55,972 nucleotides of DNA from the NCBI GenBank assembly GCA_913776965.1, contig CAJYQL010000020.1, positions 1 through 55,972 of the forward strand. The letters run 5' to 3'. Below are positions 1-8,197 of the stretch, one piece after another. Numbering within the stretch: position 1 is the stretch's first letter; each line of letters starts with the position of its first letter. Made by a program: the position numbers and the translations under genes. The DNA is from an uncultured Xylophilus sp. (lineage in GTDB: Bacteria > Pseudomonadota > Gammaproteobacteria > Burkholderiales > Burkholderiaceae_C). Below the pieces are notes generated by a model. That model had not been told where the DNA came from, did no database searches, and saw only the letters and a program-made list of their open reading frames with translations.

Positions 1-1
1 C

Positions 2-451
2 CGGATCGTCGTCGCTACGCTTTCGATAGCTGCTTTCGCAGGCGTGGCGGGCGCCTGGGGCCGGAATATGCTACAGATCGCCCCCCTCGCCGACCCGGTG
101 GCGCAGGCCGGCGACCGCTGGCAGCCCTGGAGCGCCGACCGGGCCGCCGCACTGGCCGCCGGGGGCCGGCCGGTGTTCGTCGATTTCACTGCCGCCTGGT
201 GCGTGACCTGCCAGGTCAACAAGCGCGGCGCCCTCGCCCGCCCCGACGTGCTGGCCGCGTTCGACGCCCGGCAGGTCGCCCTGCTGCGCGCCGACTGGAC
301 CCGGCAGGACCCGGCGATCGGCGCCGCCCTGCGCGCCCTCGGCCGCAGCGGCGTGCCGGTCTACCTGCTGCAGGCACCCGGCCGGCCGCCGGTGGTGCTG
401 AGCGAGATCCTGAGTGCGGACGAGCTGAAGGCGGCGATCGCCGCGCTGTAG
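2..451 (+). CDS. dsbD: C-terminal part of DsbD-type protein-disulfide reductase (5' end outside window)
   Basis: The frame is open from base 2, so the gene is cut by the window edge; about 149 codons are visible. A hydrophobic stretch at the start (about residues 2-20) looks like the last membrane helix. It is followed by a periplasmic thioredoxin-like domain containing VDFTAAWCVTCQ, with the redox CxxC encoded near bases 200-211, and the GRSGVPVYLL cis-proline region. In DsbD the C-terminal domain receives electrons from the membrane domain and passes them to periplasmic partners such as DsbC. The in-frame GTG at 44 and ATG at 69 could be mistaken for starts, but the open frame upstream and the helix argue for a longer protein. 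Bases 19-62 closely match a repeat found elsewhere in this window. Confidence 0.85.
   Translation, partial: RIVVATLSIAAFAGVAGAWGRNMLQIAPLADPVAQAGDRWQPWSADRAAALAAGGRPVFVDFTAAWCVTCQVNKRGALARPDVLAAFDARQVALLRADWTRQDPAIGAALRALGRSGVPVYLLQAPGRPPVVLSEILSADELKAAIAAL
19..75 (+). repeat. Copy R1 of a dispersed repeat, inside the dsbD reading frame
   Basis: Bases 27-62 differ at only 6 of 36 positions from the copy beginning TAGCTGC at 24825. The shared blocks are TAGCTGC, CGCAGGCG and GGCGGGCGC. The other copies are intergenic, whereas this one lies in the coding frame between the predicted last helix and the thioredoxin domain. Confidence 0.6.
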
Positions 452-672
452 GCGCTGCACTGCATCGACCGCCGCGCCGCGCCGCGCCGCGGTCAGGTCC
501 AGGTCGGGCCGGGCTAGGCCGGGCCAGACCGGACCGGAGAACGAGACCGTATTCGCCGTGCGCGGTCGTCGCGAGCGCAAACCGGCCGACCTTGGAATGC
601 CTGCTTTTCCTGCCACCTTCCGGCGTCTGCGGCAGGCCGCGGGTCCGATTCCCCGCGGCGACCGGTCCTCCG
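452..672. other. Short intergenic region with no gene seen
   Basis: This is 221 bp between dsbD and the convergent chemotaxis gene. It is GC-rich and has a tandem GCCGC-type run near 466-492. I see no convincing gene or U-tailed terminator. Confidence 0.5.
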
Positions 673-2139
673 CTACCCCAGCCGGACCAGCGCGCTGCGC
701 GCCATGTCGCCGAGCACGAAGCGGCGCACGACTTCGTTAAGCTTCACCGCCTGCGCATGGAGCGATTGGGCGGCGGCCGCGCTCTGTTCGACGAGTGCTG
801 CGTTCTGCTGGGTGAAGGAGTCGAGTTGCGTGATCGAGCGGCTGATGTCGCTGATCCCGGTGCTCTGCTGCCGCGTGCCTGTGGCGATGCCCTGCACCAC
901 GTCGCTGACCTTGAGCGCGCCCTCCACCACGCTGGCCATGCCCGACCCTGCGTCGTTGACCTGCTTCCGGCCCGCATTCACTTTCGACAGGTTTTCTTCG
1001 ACCAGGGTCCTGATCTGCTTGGCGGCGTCGGCGGAACGTGCCGCCAGGTTGCGCACCTCCTTGGCGACGACGGCAAAGCCCTTGCCATGCTCTCCGGCCC
1101 GCGCCGCCTCGATCGCCGCGTTCAGCGCCAGGATGTTGGTCTGGAAAGCGATCCCGTCGATGACGCCCGTGATCTCGGCGATGTCGCTGGACGACTGGGC
1201 CATGTTCTGCATGGTCTCGACTACCTTGTGGACCGCGCTGCCGCCGCCGGAGGCCGTCCTCGAGGCCTCGCCCGCGTACTGTGCGGCAGTGTCGGCGGAA
1301 TCGGCGGTCGCCCGAACCGACTGCGTCAGCATCTCCATCGACGCTGCGGTCTGCTGCAGGCTGCTGACCTGGCTCTCCGTCCGCCGGCTCAGGTCGTGGC
1401 TGCCTACGGCAATCTCGTCGGCCGCAAGCTCGACATGGCCCGCCGCAGCGCCGACCTCCCTCAGGGCGTTGGCGATCTTGCCCATCGCCGCCTGCAGGTT
1501 GCGTGCGGCCGGCGACGCCACATGCAGTCCCGAGACATCCAGGTGGAGCGAACCGCCCTGGTCGATCGCAGCGACGACGCTGTTCAATTCGGCCTGCTCG
1601 ATGGCGGCCCGCCGCAAGACAAGTGCCAGGAAGATTTCGATGCCGGTCTGCAGGACCACGTAGGCCGCGTGCAGGACAACGTTCCCAAAATCAGGCGTGG
1701 TGGTGCAGTAGACGCCCCAACCCAGTGCCTGCAGCCGATCGAAAAGCACATGATGCACCGCGAAAAAAGCCGCTCCCAGCACGATGGGTCGCCAGTCCCG
1801 ATAGACGAGCAGCAGACCCAGCAAAACGAAAACGCCGAAGTGGTATTCGACGGTTCCGCGAGAAATCTGAATATGGAACGCCACCATGGCGGCATTCGAT
1901 AACGTCAATGCGACCCATGAAAACGTGGTGCCCCTGCCCAGCCAGAAACCCATGACGCCAGGCAGTGCGATCGAGAAGGCTCCCAGCACGGCGAAGGCCA
2001 GCAGTCCTTCGTGCCGCCCCAGCAGCATGGCCGCAAATCCCGACAGTACCAGCGTCGACAGCATGACAGTATCGGCAGACCGCGAAACCAAGTGGAGGGA
2101 GTGCCTCACATAATTCGAATAAGTAATGGAATTTTTCAT
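673..2139 (-). CDS. Methyl-accepting chemotaxis protein with a multi-helix membrane sensor
   Basis: This 488-residue chemoreceptor (from the ATG at 2139) has about six hydrophobic segments in residues 20-175 instead of the usual two-helix, large-periplasmic-domain layout. The segment near residues 100-135 contains [16 protein letters not shown] and AVHHVLF, a pattern I associate with a betaproteobacterial MCP subfamily. The conserved signalling hairpin is at residues 330-365 ([20 protein letters not shown], then [15 protein letters not shown]), so it should couple to CheW/CheA. The frame stays open upstream to another ATG at 2211 (512 aa). I prefer 2139 because the extra 24 residues are lysine-rich and lie in AT-rich DNA containing an 18-bp palindrome. 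The ligand is unknown; stimuli may be sensed in or near the membrane. Confidence 0.88.
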   Translation of the reverse strand: MKNSITYSNYVRHSLHLVSRSADTVMLSTLVLSGFAAMLLGRHEGLLAFAVLGAFSIALPGVMGFWLGRGTTFSWVALTLSNAAMVAFHIQISRGTVEYHFGVFVLLGLLLVYRDWRPIVLGAAFFAVHHVLFDRLQALGWGVYCTTTPDFGNVVLHAAYVVLQTGIEIFLALVLRRAAIEQAELNSVVAAIDQGGSLHLDVSGLHVASPAARNLQAAMGKIANALREVGAAAGHVELAADEIAVGSHDLSRRTESQVSSLQQTAASMEMLTQSVRATADSADTAAQYAGEASRTASGGGSAVHKVVETMQNMAQSSSDIAEITGVIDGIAFQTNILALNAAIEAARAGEHGKGFAVVAKEVRNLAARSADAAKQIRTLVEENLSKVNAGRKQVNDAGSGMASVVEGALKVSDVVQGIATGTRQQSTGISDISRSITQLDSFTQQNAALVEQSAAAAQSLHAQAVKLNEVVRRFVLGDMARSALVRLG

Positions 2140-2473
2140 AATAAAATTCTTGATACATAATTTTATGTATTGCAGCATCATCTTATGATTACCACTTACA
2201 TTGAGTTTCATTCGAAGAAGTGAAGACCGGAAAAGCCGATTGTTTGTCGGAATATTCCCACCAGTCCCAGGCGCAGTTGATTACGCAGATTTCAGAAATC
2301 GAAGCTTTCCTTTTATTTTGATATGGCAGATTAATTAATCTCTGTCGCGTGAACCGGCCGGCAGAAACCTGCGGCATGGGCGGGAATGCCCCTTGCAGGG
2401 CCGTCAGCACCACCAAAGATCGCCCGGCAACGGCGCTGGCGATACTTGGCAGACCTACCTGCTTGCGCCCCCC
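2140..2473. promoter_or_regulatory. AT-rich divergent intergenic region with two palindromes
   Basis: This 334-bp region separates the divergent MCP and asparaginase genes and is much more AT-rich than its surroundings up to about 2350. It holds two perfect inverted repeats. One is ATACATAA-TT-TTATGTAT at 2153-2170, directly upstream of the preferred MCP start. The other is AGATTAATTAATCT at 2328-2341. They are plausible operators. I could not identify a clear flagellar-type (sigma-28) promoter. Confidence 0.5.
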
Positions 2474-3493
2474 ATGCCGCCTACCTCGCACGCTTTTCGA
2501 CACTCCCTGCCGCGCATCGCCCTCCTCGCCACCGGCGGCACCATCGCCGGCGCGGGTGCCACGGCCGCCGACACCGGCCGCTACACCTCGGCCGTCACCG
2601 GTGTCGATGCGCTGCTGGCCGCCGTTCCGCAGATCGCCGAGGTCGCCGCGGTGCAGGGCGAGCAGGTGCTGCAGATCGGCTCCGAAAGCTTCCACAACGA
2701 GCGCCTGCTGTTGCTGGCGCGCCGGGTCGCGGCGCTGGCGGCGTCGGACGAGGTGGACGGCATCGTCGTCACCCACGGCACCGACACGCTGGAGGAAACC
2801 GCCTATTTCCTGCACCTGACGATCCCGAGCGCCAAGCCGATCGTGCTGACCGGCGCGATGCGTCCGGCCACCGCGCTGAGCGCCGACGGGCCGCTCAATC
2901 TGCTCGATGCGGTGGTCGTGGCCGGCAGCCCCGAGGCGGCGGGCAAGGGCGTGCTGGTGGTCATGGACCAGCAGGTCCACAGCGCCCGCGACGTGGCGAA
3001 GACGCATGCCAGCCGCACCGATGCTTTCCGGTCGGAATACGGGCCGCTCGGCACGGTGGCCGACGGCCGGGTGCGCTTCTACCGGCTGCCGGCGCGGCCG
3101 CACACCACGGCGAGCTTGTTCGACATCGGCCGGATCGCCGCGCTGCCCGAGGTCGGCGTGGTCTATGCCCACGGCCACACCATCCCCGCGCCCTACGAGG
3201 CGCTGGCCGCCGCCGGCGCGCGGGCGATCGTGCACCTGGGCTTCGGCGGCGGCACCGTGCCCGATTACCTCGAAGCCACGCTGCACGGCCTGCGTGCGCG
3301 CGGCGTGCTGCTGGTGCGTGCCAGCCGCACCGGCGGCGGCGCGGTCGTCCGCAACGGCGCCGTCGACGACGACGGCCTCGGCTGGGTCGCGGCCGACGAC
3401 CAGAACGGCGCCAAGGCGCGGCTGCTGGCCGCCCTGGCGCTGGCCGAAGGGCTGGATGCGGCCGGCATGCAACAGGTGTTCTCGACCTACTGA
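2474..3493 (+). CDS. L-asparaginase, bacterial type
   Basis: This 339-residue enzyme would hydrolyse L-asparagine to aspartate and ammonia. The first signature is LATGGTIAG at residues 18-26, with T23 in the position of the nucleophilic threonine. The second is VTHGTDTLEET at residues 99-109, carrying the T103-D104 pair. A TGAMRP motif follows near residue 125. I see no signal peptide, so it is probably cytoplasmic although its length and motifs resemble type II enzymes. The ATG at 2474 is chosen over an upstream in-frame start at 2393 because family similarity begins shortly after it. It stands alone on the plus strand, with no transporter beside it. Confidence 0.88.
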   Translation: MPPTSHAFRHSLPRIALLATGGTIAGAGATAADTGRYTSAVTGVDALLAAVPQIAEVAAVQGEQVLQIGSESFHNERLLLLARRVAALAASDEVDGIVVTHGTDTLEETAYFLHLTIPSAKPIVLTGAMRPATALSADGPLNLLDAVVVAGSPEAAGKGVLVVMDQQVHSARDVAKTHASRTDAFRSEYGPLGTVADGRVRFYRLPARPHTTASLFDIGRIAALPEVGVVYAHGHTIPAPYEALAAAGARAIVHLGFGGGTVPDYLEATLHGLRARGVLLVRASRTGGGAVVRNGAVDDDGLGWVAADDQNGAKARLLAALALAEGLDAAGMQQVFSTY

Positions 3494-3604
3494 GGGCCGC
3501 GTCGAACGCATGCCTACGGCCGTGCGGGCCGATCCCCGACAGGCGCTCCGCCCTCGCCCGCCCATGCTGGCGTGTCTCTTTCTCCTCACCGAACAGGCAC
3601 GCCC

Positions 3605-3781
3605 ATGAGCACCACCCCGCATCCGAACCCCGACAACGAAGAGCCGGTGAAGCCGGTCAGCGAGGACTCCGTCCCGCAGGACCCGGGCACCGACAACCGC
3701 TGGCAGATGGAACCGCTCGAAGACGCACCCGACGCGCCGGACGACGGCGCAACCGACGGTGCCGACGGCGACGGCGACTGA
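3605..3781 (+). CDS. Small acidic hypothetical protein
   Basis: The 58-residue product is rich in Asp, Glu and Pro and ends in a Gly-Asp repeat ([12 protein letters not shown]). It has no hydrophobic segment or cysteine, so it is probably disordered and soluble. It lies between the asparaginase gene and hemE on the same strand. An in-frame extension to 3572 exists but adds nothing recognisable. There is no strong ribosome-binding site. I do not recognise a family; it may be a non-coding open frame in GC-rich DNA. Confidence 0.4.
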   Translation: MSTTPHPNPDNEEPVKPVSEDSVPQDPGTDNRWQMEPLEDAPDAPDDGATDGADGDGD

Positions 3782-3848
3782 CCTCCGGCCCCGCCGCTGC
3801 CGCATGGCGGCCCGGCGCCGCGCCGGGGCAGCGGCGACAATCCCGCCC

Positions 3849-4961
3849 ATGTTTGCCCCCCTCCAGAACGACACCTTCCTGCGGGCCTGTCGGCGCCAGG
3901 CCACCGACCACACCCCCGTCTGGCTGATGCGCCAGGCCGGCCGCTACCTGCCGGAATACCGCGCCACCCGCGCGCAGGCCGGCAGCTTCATGGGCCTCGC
4001 CACCAACCGCGACTACGCCACCGAAGTCACGCTGCAGCCGCTGGACCGCTATCCGCTGGATGCGGCGATCCTGTTCTCCGACATCCTGACGGTGCCCGAC
4101 GCGATGGGCCTGGGCCTGTCCTTCCAGCTCGGCGAAGGGCCGAAGTTCGCCCATCCGGTGCGCGACGAGGCGGCCGTCGCGGCGCTCGCGGTGCCGGACA
4201 TGCACAAGCTGCAGTACGTGTTCGACGCGGTGTCGTCGATCCGCCAGGCGCTGAACGGCCGAGTGCCGCTGATCGGCTTCTCGGGCAGCCCCTGGACGCT
4301 CGCCTGCTACATGGTCGAGGGCGCCGGCTCGGACGACTACCGGCTGGTCAAGACGATGCTCTACAGCCGGCCGGATCTGATGCACCGGATGCTGGCGGTC
4401 AACGCCGATGCGGTGGCGCAGTACCTCAATGCCCAGATCGACGCCGGCGCGCAGGCGGTCATGATTTTCGACAGCTGGGGCGGCGTGCTCGCCGATGGCG
4501 CCTTCCAGCAGTTCAGCCTCGCCTACACCGCCCGGGTGCTCAAACAGTTGAAGCGCACCGGCGCCGACGGCCAGGACGTGCCGCGCATCGTCTTCACCAA
4601 GGGCGGCGGCCTGTGGCTGGAGCAGATGGGCGCCCAGCTCGACTGCGAGGTGCTCGGCCTGGACTGGACGATGCACCTGGGCACCGCCCGCCGGCTGGTC
4701 GGCGGCACGGTCGGCGGCCCCGGCAAGGCGCTGCAGGGCAACATCGACCCGAACGTGCTGTTCGCCCCACCGCCGCAGATCGACGCCGAGGTCGCCCGGG
4801 TGCTGGAAAGCTTCGGCACGCCGCACACCGACCCGACCACCACCGGCCCGACCCACATCTTCAACCTGGGCCACGGCATCAGCCAGCACACGCCGCCGGA
4901 GCACGTCACCGCCCTGGTCGAGGCCGTGCACCGCCATTCCCGTCGTCTGCGGGTCGCCTGA
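3849..4961 (+). CDS. hemE: Uroporphyrinogen decarboxylase
   Basis: This 370-residue enzyme removes four carboxyl groups from uroporphyrinogen III to give coproporphyrinogen III in cytoplasmic haem synthesis. It has the N-terminal signature [16 protein letters not shown] at residues 18-33, the [14 protein letters not shown] segment carrying the substrate-binding aspartate near residue 83, and the [16 protein letters not shown] motif. The length is normal. The ATG at 3849 is chosen because the conserved family N-terminus ([16 protein letters not shown]) begins soon after it. The gene is followed by a 1.1-kb non-coding region and priA. Confidence 0.97.
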   Translation: MFAPLQNDTFLRACRRQATDHTPVWLMRQAGRYLPEYRATRAQAGSFMGLATNRDYATEVTLQPLDRYPLDAAILFSDILTVPDAMGLGLSFQLGEGPKFAHPVRDEAAVAALAVPDMHKLQYVFDAVSSIRQALNGRVPLIGFSGSPWTLACYMVEGAGSDDYRLVKTMLYSRPDLMHRMLAVNADAVAQYLNAQIDAGAQAVMIFDSWGGVLADGAFQQFSLAYTARVLKQLKRTGADGQDVPRIVFTKGGGLWLEQMGAQLDCEVLGLDWTMHLGTARRLVGGTVGGPGKALQGNIDPNVLFAPPPQIDAEVARVLESFGTPHTDPTTTGPTHIFNLGHGISQHTPPEHVTALVEAVHRHSRRLRVA

Positions 4962-4999
4962 CGGTTTTCCGCAACCGACCTGCAACCGGGTGTTTCGGC

Positions 5000-5200
5000 T
5001 TATGCACACATCGGGCGGTTGGCTGACAGCGGTCGCCAAGCGGTGTCACTTAAAAGTCACATTCGGTTTGGCATCTCTAAGTCGTTGATTTGTATAGGTT
5101 CCATCTGTTGCTTTTTTGGCGGGCACCGTGTCGAAAGCCTTGCTGGGCGCGGCTTCGGCGCCATCGCCACAGAGCTTTCAACAAAGTTATCCACAAAAAA
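5000..5200 (+). repeat. DnaA/IHF module 1
   Basis: The parts are TTATGCACA at 5000-5008, an IHF-consensus match (TAAGTCGTTGATT) at 5078-5090, and TCAACAAAGTTATCCACA at 5178-5195, which contains the perfect DnaA box TTATCCACA at 5187-5195 followed by an A run. Both 9-mers fit the consensus TTATNCACA. Confidence 0.7.
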
Positions 5201-5477
5201 CGGGAATCTGTCGCAAATCCTTTGCGCATCAGGCACTTAGCGGAGGTCCGTCGCAGGCGTCGGTTGGCCGGGGCCGCCGGTGCCGAGCGACGCGAGCCAC
5301 CGGGGCTTGACAGGCTGCTCAGCGGATCGAAAGCAACCCGCCGACGGCCAAAGGAAGTGCCGACTTCGCCGCCGGACCCGCGCCCGCCAAGGCTCTGTGA
5401 GCGACAGCCGGCCGACGCCGGTCCACTGAAACCGCTCCGCCGGCTGTCAAGCAAAAAATTTTGTGCTGCAGGCTTGC

Positions 5478-5678
5478 TTATGCACACCAACGGCAGAGCG
5501 GGCGCCGAAAACCCACAGCACGCGTCGAAGCGTGCAGCCGCTCGCTCAACACGCGTAAGTCGTTGATTCGTATGGCATGCGCCAGCAGCCTGTTTTTCGC
5601 GCAATCCGTGGGTGCCCAATGCCGGCGCGGACTTGGCACGGCTCGCTACCGGCTATCAACAAAGTTATCCCCAAAAAG
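5478..5678 (+). repeat. DnaA/IHF module 2
   Basis: The parts are TTATGCACA at 5478-5486, an IHF-consensus match identical to module 1 at 5556-5568, and TCAACAAAGTTATCCCCA at 5656-5673, whose 9-mer TTATCCCCA has one mismatch to the DnaA consensus. All internal distances equal those of module 1, although the DNA between the sites has diverged. Confidence 0.65.
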
Positions 5679-5769
5679 CGGGGATGGCGCCGTGCTGCAC
5701 CGCGTCAGGCCCGCATATCCGCGCCCACAGGGCCTCGGGCGCTCCTTTTTTCGTATGGACCCGTGTCGG

Positions 5770-5960
5770 TTGTGCACATGCGCGGAGACGTACCACTTGG
5801 CATCGGGTCATGGAGTGAACTCTGTGCGGAATTTTACAAGCCATTGATTTATATAGATAAATCGAATGACCTTAGAAGCCGTCCACCGGAAGCACGACAA
5901 TGGTGCCCCGACGGCCAGCGCCGCCGCTGCACTCTGTCAACAAAGTTATCCACAGAAATA
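5770..5960 (+). repeat. DnaA/IHF module 3
   Basis: The parts are TTGTGCACA at 5770-5778 (one mismatch), an IHF-consensus match (CAAGCCATTGATT) at 5837-5849, and TCAACAAAGTTATCCACA at 5937-5954 with the perfect box TTATCCACA at 5946-5954. The first interval is 67 bp, 11 bp or about one helical turn shorter than in modules 1 and 2; the second is again 109 bp. The module ends about 93 bp before the priA start. Confidence 0.65.
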
Positions 5961-6052
5961 CGCAGCGTGCTCCAAATCCCTGTCCGGTCAAGCATTTGCG
6001 CGATGAACCCCACCTTCCTTCTCAGCCGCGGCCCGCGGCGCCTGCCGGCACC

Positions 6053-8149
6053 ATGCTGATCCCCGTCCTGGTCCAGACGCCCGCCCACAGCGGCATCGCC
6101 GGATCGCTGAGCTATGCGGCGAAGGCACCGCTGCCGCCGGGCACGCTGGTGCGGGTGCCGCTGGGCAGCCGCGAGACGCTCGGGATCGTCTGGAACGGCA
6201 ATGCGGAGCCGCCCGCGCCGGGCGTCGAGGTGCGGGCCGTCGCCGGCGTGCTCGACGGCGTTCCGCCGCTGGGGGAGGCGTGGCGGGATCTGGTCGCCTT
6301 CGCCGCCCGCTATTACCAGCGTGGCGCCGGCGAGGTGGCGCTGGCCGCGCTGCCGCCGCAGCTGCGCGGGCTCGACGGCGTGCAGATGGCGCGCCGGCTG
6401 CGCCGGACCGCAGGCGCGCAGGCCGGGGACGAGGCAGCGCACATCGGTCCTGAAACCATAGCACTCACCGCAGAACAGGCGGGCGCCATCGCCGGTTTCG
6501 AGGCCCATCCCGGTCCGTTCCTGCTGTTCGGCGCCACCGGCAGCGGCAAGACCGAGGTGTACCTGCACGCCGTGCAGTCCCTGCTCGCACGGGAGGCCAC
6601 CGCGCAGGCGCTGGTGATGGTGCCCGAGATCAACCTGACCCCGCAGCTGGAGGAGCGCTTCCGCGCCCGCTTCGGCGCCGACCGGGTGGTGTCGCTGCAC
6701 AGCGGCATGACCAACCCGCAGCGGCTGCGCAGTTGGCTGGCCGCGCACACCGGCGCAGCGCGCATCGTGCTGGGCACCCGGATGGCGGTGTTCGCCTCGA
6801 TGCCGACGCTGCGGCTGATCGTCGTCGACGAGGAACACGACCCGAGCTATAAGCAGCAGGAGGGCGCCCGCTATTCGGCGCGCGACCTCGCAGTCTGGCG
6901 CGGCCGGCGCGAAGGCGCCAAGGTGCTGCTCGGTTCGGCCACGCCCTCGCTGGAGAGCTGGCACGCCAGCCGGCCGCCCACAGGCGACGACCCGGGCGGC
7001 CGCTACCTGCGGCTGGAGATGCCGCACCGTGTCGGCGGCGGCGCGCTGCCGGTCGTGCGCCGCATCGACATGAACCACCAGCCGCGCGGCACAGTGCTGT
7101 CGGCGCCGCTGCTGGCGGCCATCGGCGAGCGGATCGCGCGCGGCGAGCAGTCGATGGTGTTCCTCAACCGCCGCGGCTATGCACCGGTGCTCACCTGCCA
7201 CGATTGCGGCTGGAAGAGCGAATGCCCGCATTGCAGCGCCTACCGCGTCTTCCACAAGATCGACCGCACGCTGCGCTGCCACCACTGCGGTTTCGCCGAA
7301 CGGGTGCCGCGCGCCTGCCCGGCCTGCGGCAACGTGGACATCGCGCCGCTCGGCCGCGGCACCGAGCGGCTGGAGGAAACGCTCGGCGAACTGCTCGCCG
7401 GCGTGCGGCGGCCCGACGGCCGGCCGGTGCGGGTGGCCCGCATCGACGCCGACACCACCCGCGCCAAGGGTGCCCTGGAATCGCAGCTGGCCGAGGTACA
7501 CGCCGGCGAGGTGGACGTGCTGGTCGGCACCCAGATGATCGCCAAGGGCCACGACTTCCGCCGCATCACGTTGGTGGCGGCGGTAAATGCCGACGGCGCC
7601 CTGTTCTCCAGCGACTTCCGGGCGGCCGAGCGGCTGTTCGCACTACTGATGCAAGCCGGCGGCCGCGCCGGACGCGACGCCGCCTTCGTCGCGCAGCAAG
7701 GCAGCACGGCCGAGATGCTGGTGCAGACCGACCAGCCGACCCACCCGCTCTTCGCCGCGCTCAAGGCGCACGACTATCCCGCCTTCGCCGCGCAGCAGCT
7801 CGAGGAGCGCCGGGCCGCCGGCATGCCGCCCTTCGCCTTCCAGGCGCTGGTACGCGCCGACGCCCGCAGCCAGGAGGTGGCCCAGGCTTTCCTGGTCGCG
7901 GCCCGCCAGGCCGCGCAGGACGCAGGCCTCGATGCCGACGGCCAGGTCGTCGCCTTCGGTGCGGTGCCGATGGCGGTGCAGCGCGTCGCCAATGTCGAGC
8001 GTGCGCAGATGCTGCTCGAAAGCTCGTCGCGCCAGGCGCTGCAGCGCTATCTGGCGGCGTGGCAGCCGCTGCTGCACGCCACCCGGGCCGATCCCGCGCA
8101 CAAGGGGCTGATCCGCTGGCTGGTGGACGTGGACCCGCTGGCGGTCTGA
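6053..8149 (+). CDS. priA: Primosomal protein N', replication-restart helicase PriA
   Basis: This 698-residue helicase restarts replication at collapsed forks by loading the primosome and DnaB. It has an N-terminal DNA-binding region with SYAAKAPLPPGTLVRVPLG, Walker A GATGSGKTE near residues 160-168, the DEEH Walker B motif (VVDEEHD) near residue 258, and a zinc-binding segment with paired cysteines from about residue 382 to 424. A C-terminal helicase half follows with GTQMIAKGHDF and QAGGRAGR. The ATG at 6053 is chosen because upstream codons in the same frame encode the DnaA-box repeat and show no protein similarity. It is directly downstream of the array, which is of interest because both concern replication. 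Confidence 0.96.
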   Translation: MLIPVLVQTPAHSGIAGSLSYAAKAPLPPGTLVRVPLGSRETLGIVWNGNAEPPAPGVEVRAVAGVLDGVPPLGEAWRDLVAFAARYYQRGAGEVALAALPPQLRGLDGVQMARRLRRTAGAQAGDEAAHIGPETIALTAEQAGAIAGFEAHPGPFLLFGATGSGKTEVYLHAVQSLLAREATAQALVMVPEINLTPQLEERFRARFGADRVVSLHSGMTNPQRLRSWLAAHTGAARIVLGTRMAVFASMPTLRLIVVDEEHDPSYKQQEGARYSARDLAVWRGRREGAKVLLGSATPSLESWHASRPPTGDDPGGRYLRLEMPHRVGGGALPVVRRIDMNHQPRGTVLSAPLLAAIGERIARGEQSMVFLNRRGYAPVLTCHDCGWKSECPHCSAYRVFHKIDRTLRCHHCGFAERVPRACPACGNVDIAPLGRGTERLEETLGELLAGVRRPDGRPVRVARIDADTTRAKGALESQLAEVHAGEVDVLVGTQMIAKGHDFRRITLVAAVNADGALFSSDFRAAERLFALLMQAGGRAGRDAAFVAQQGSTAEMLVQTDQPTHPLFAALKAHDYPAFAAQQLEERRAAGMPPFAFQALVRADARSQEVAQAFLVAARQAAQDAGLDADGQVVAFGAVPMAVQRVANVERAQMLLESSSRQALQRYLAAWQPLLHATRADPAHKGLIRWLVDVDPLAV

Positions 8150-8197
8150 CCCACATCGGGTAACCGCGGCGGCGGCGCGGCTGCGCACACTCGCTGC

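Larger units (their letters stand above)
4962..6052. promoter_or_regulatory. 1.1-kb hemE-priA intergenic region with a threefold DnaA-box/IHF-site array; candidate origin-like or DnaA-titration locus
   Basis: No reading frame here looks like a gene. The region holds three modules, each with a DnaA-box-like 9-mer, a perfect match to the IHF consensus WATCAANNNNTTR on the minus strand, and a second DnaA-box-like 9-mer. The first boxes start at 5000, 5478 and 5770. The IHF matches start at 5078, 5556 and 5837. The second boxes start at 5187, 5665 and 5946. The distance from first box to IHF site is 78, 78 and 67 bp, and from IHF site to second box 109, 109 and 109 bp. An AT-rich stretch at 5831-5868 could serve as an unwinding element. 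Similar components make up oriC, datA and DARS in other bacteria; the role here is inferred. Confidence 0.65.

Noticed and set aside
466-492. GCCGC tandem run as a possible regulatory repeat
   Set aside because: A short low-complexity stretch in GC-rich DNA with no dyad or motif to support a function.
5090-5847. Several open frames of 60-180 codons in the hemE-priA gap
   Set aside because: They overlap on both strands, have no ribosome-binding sites or recognisable domains, and run across the DnaA/IHF modules.
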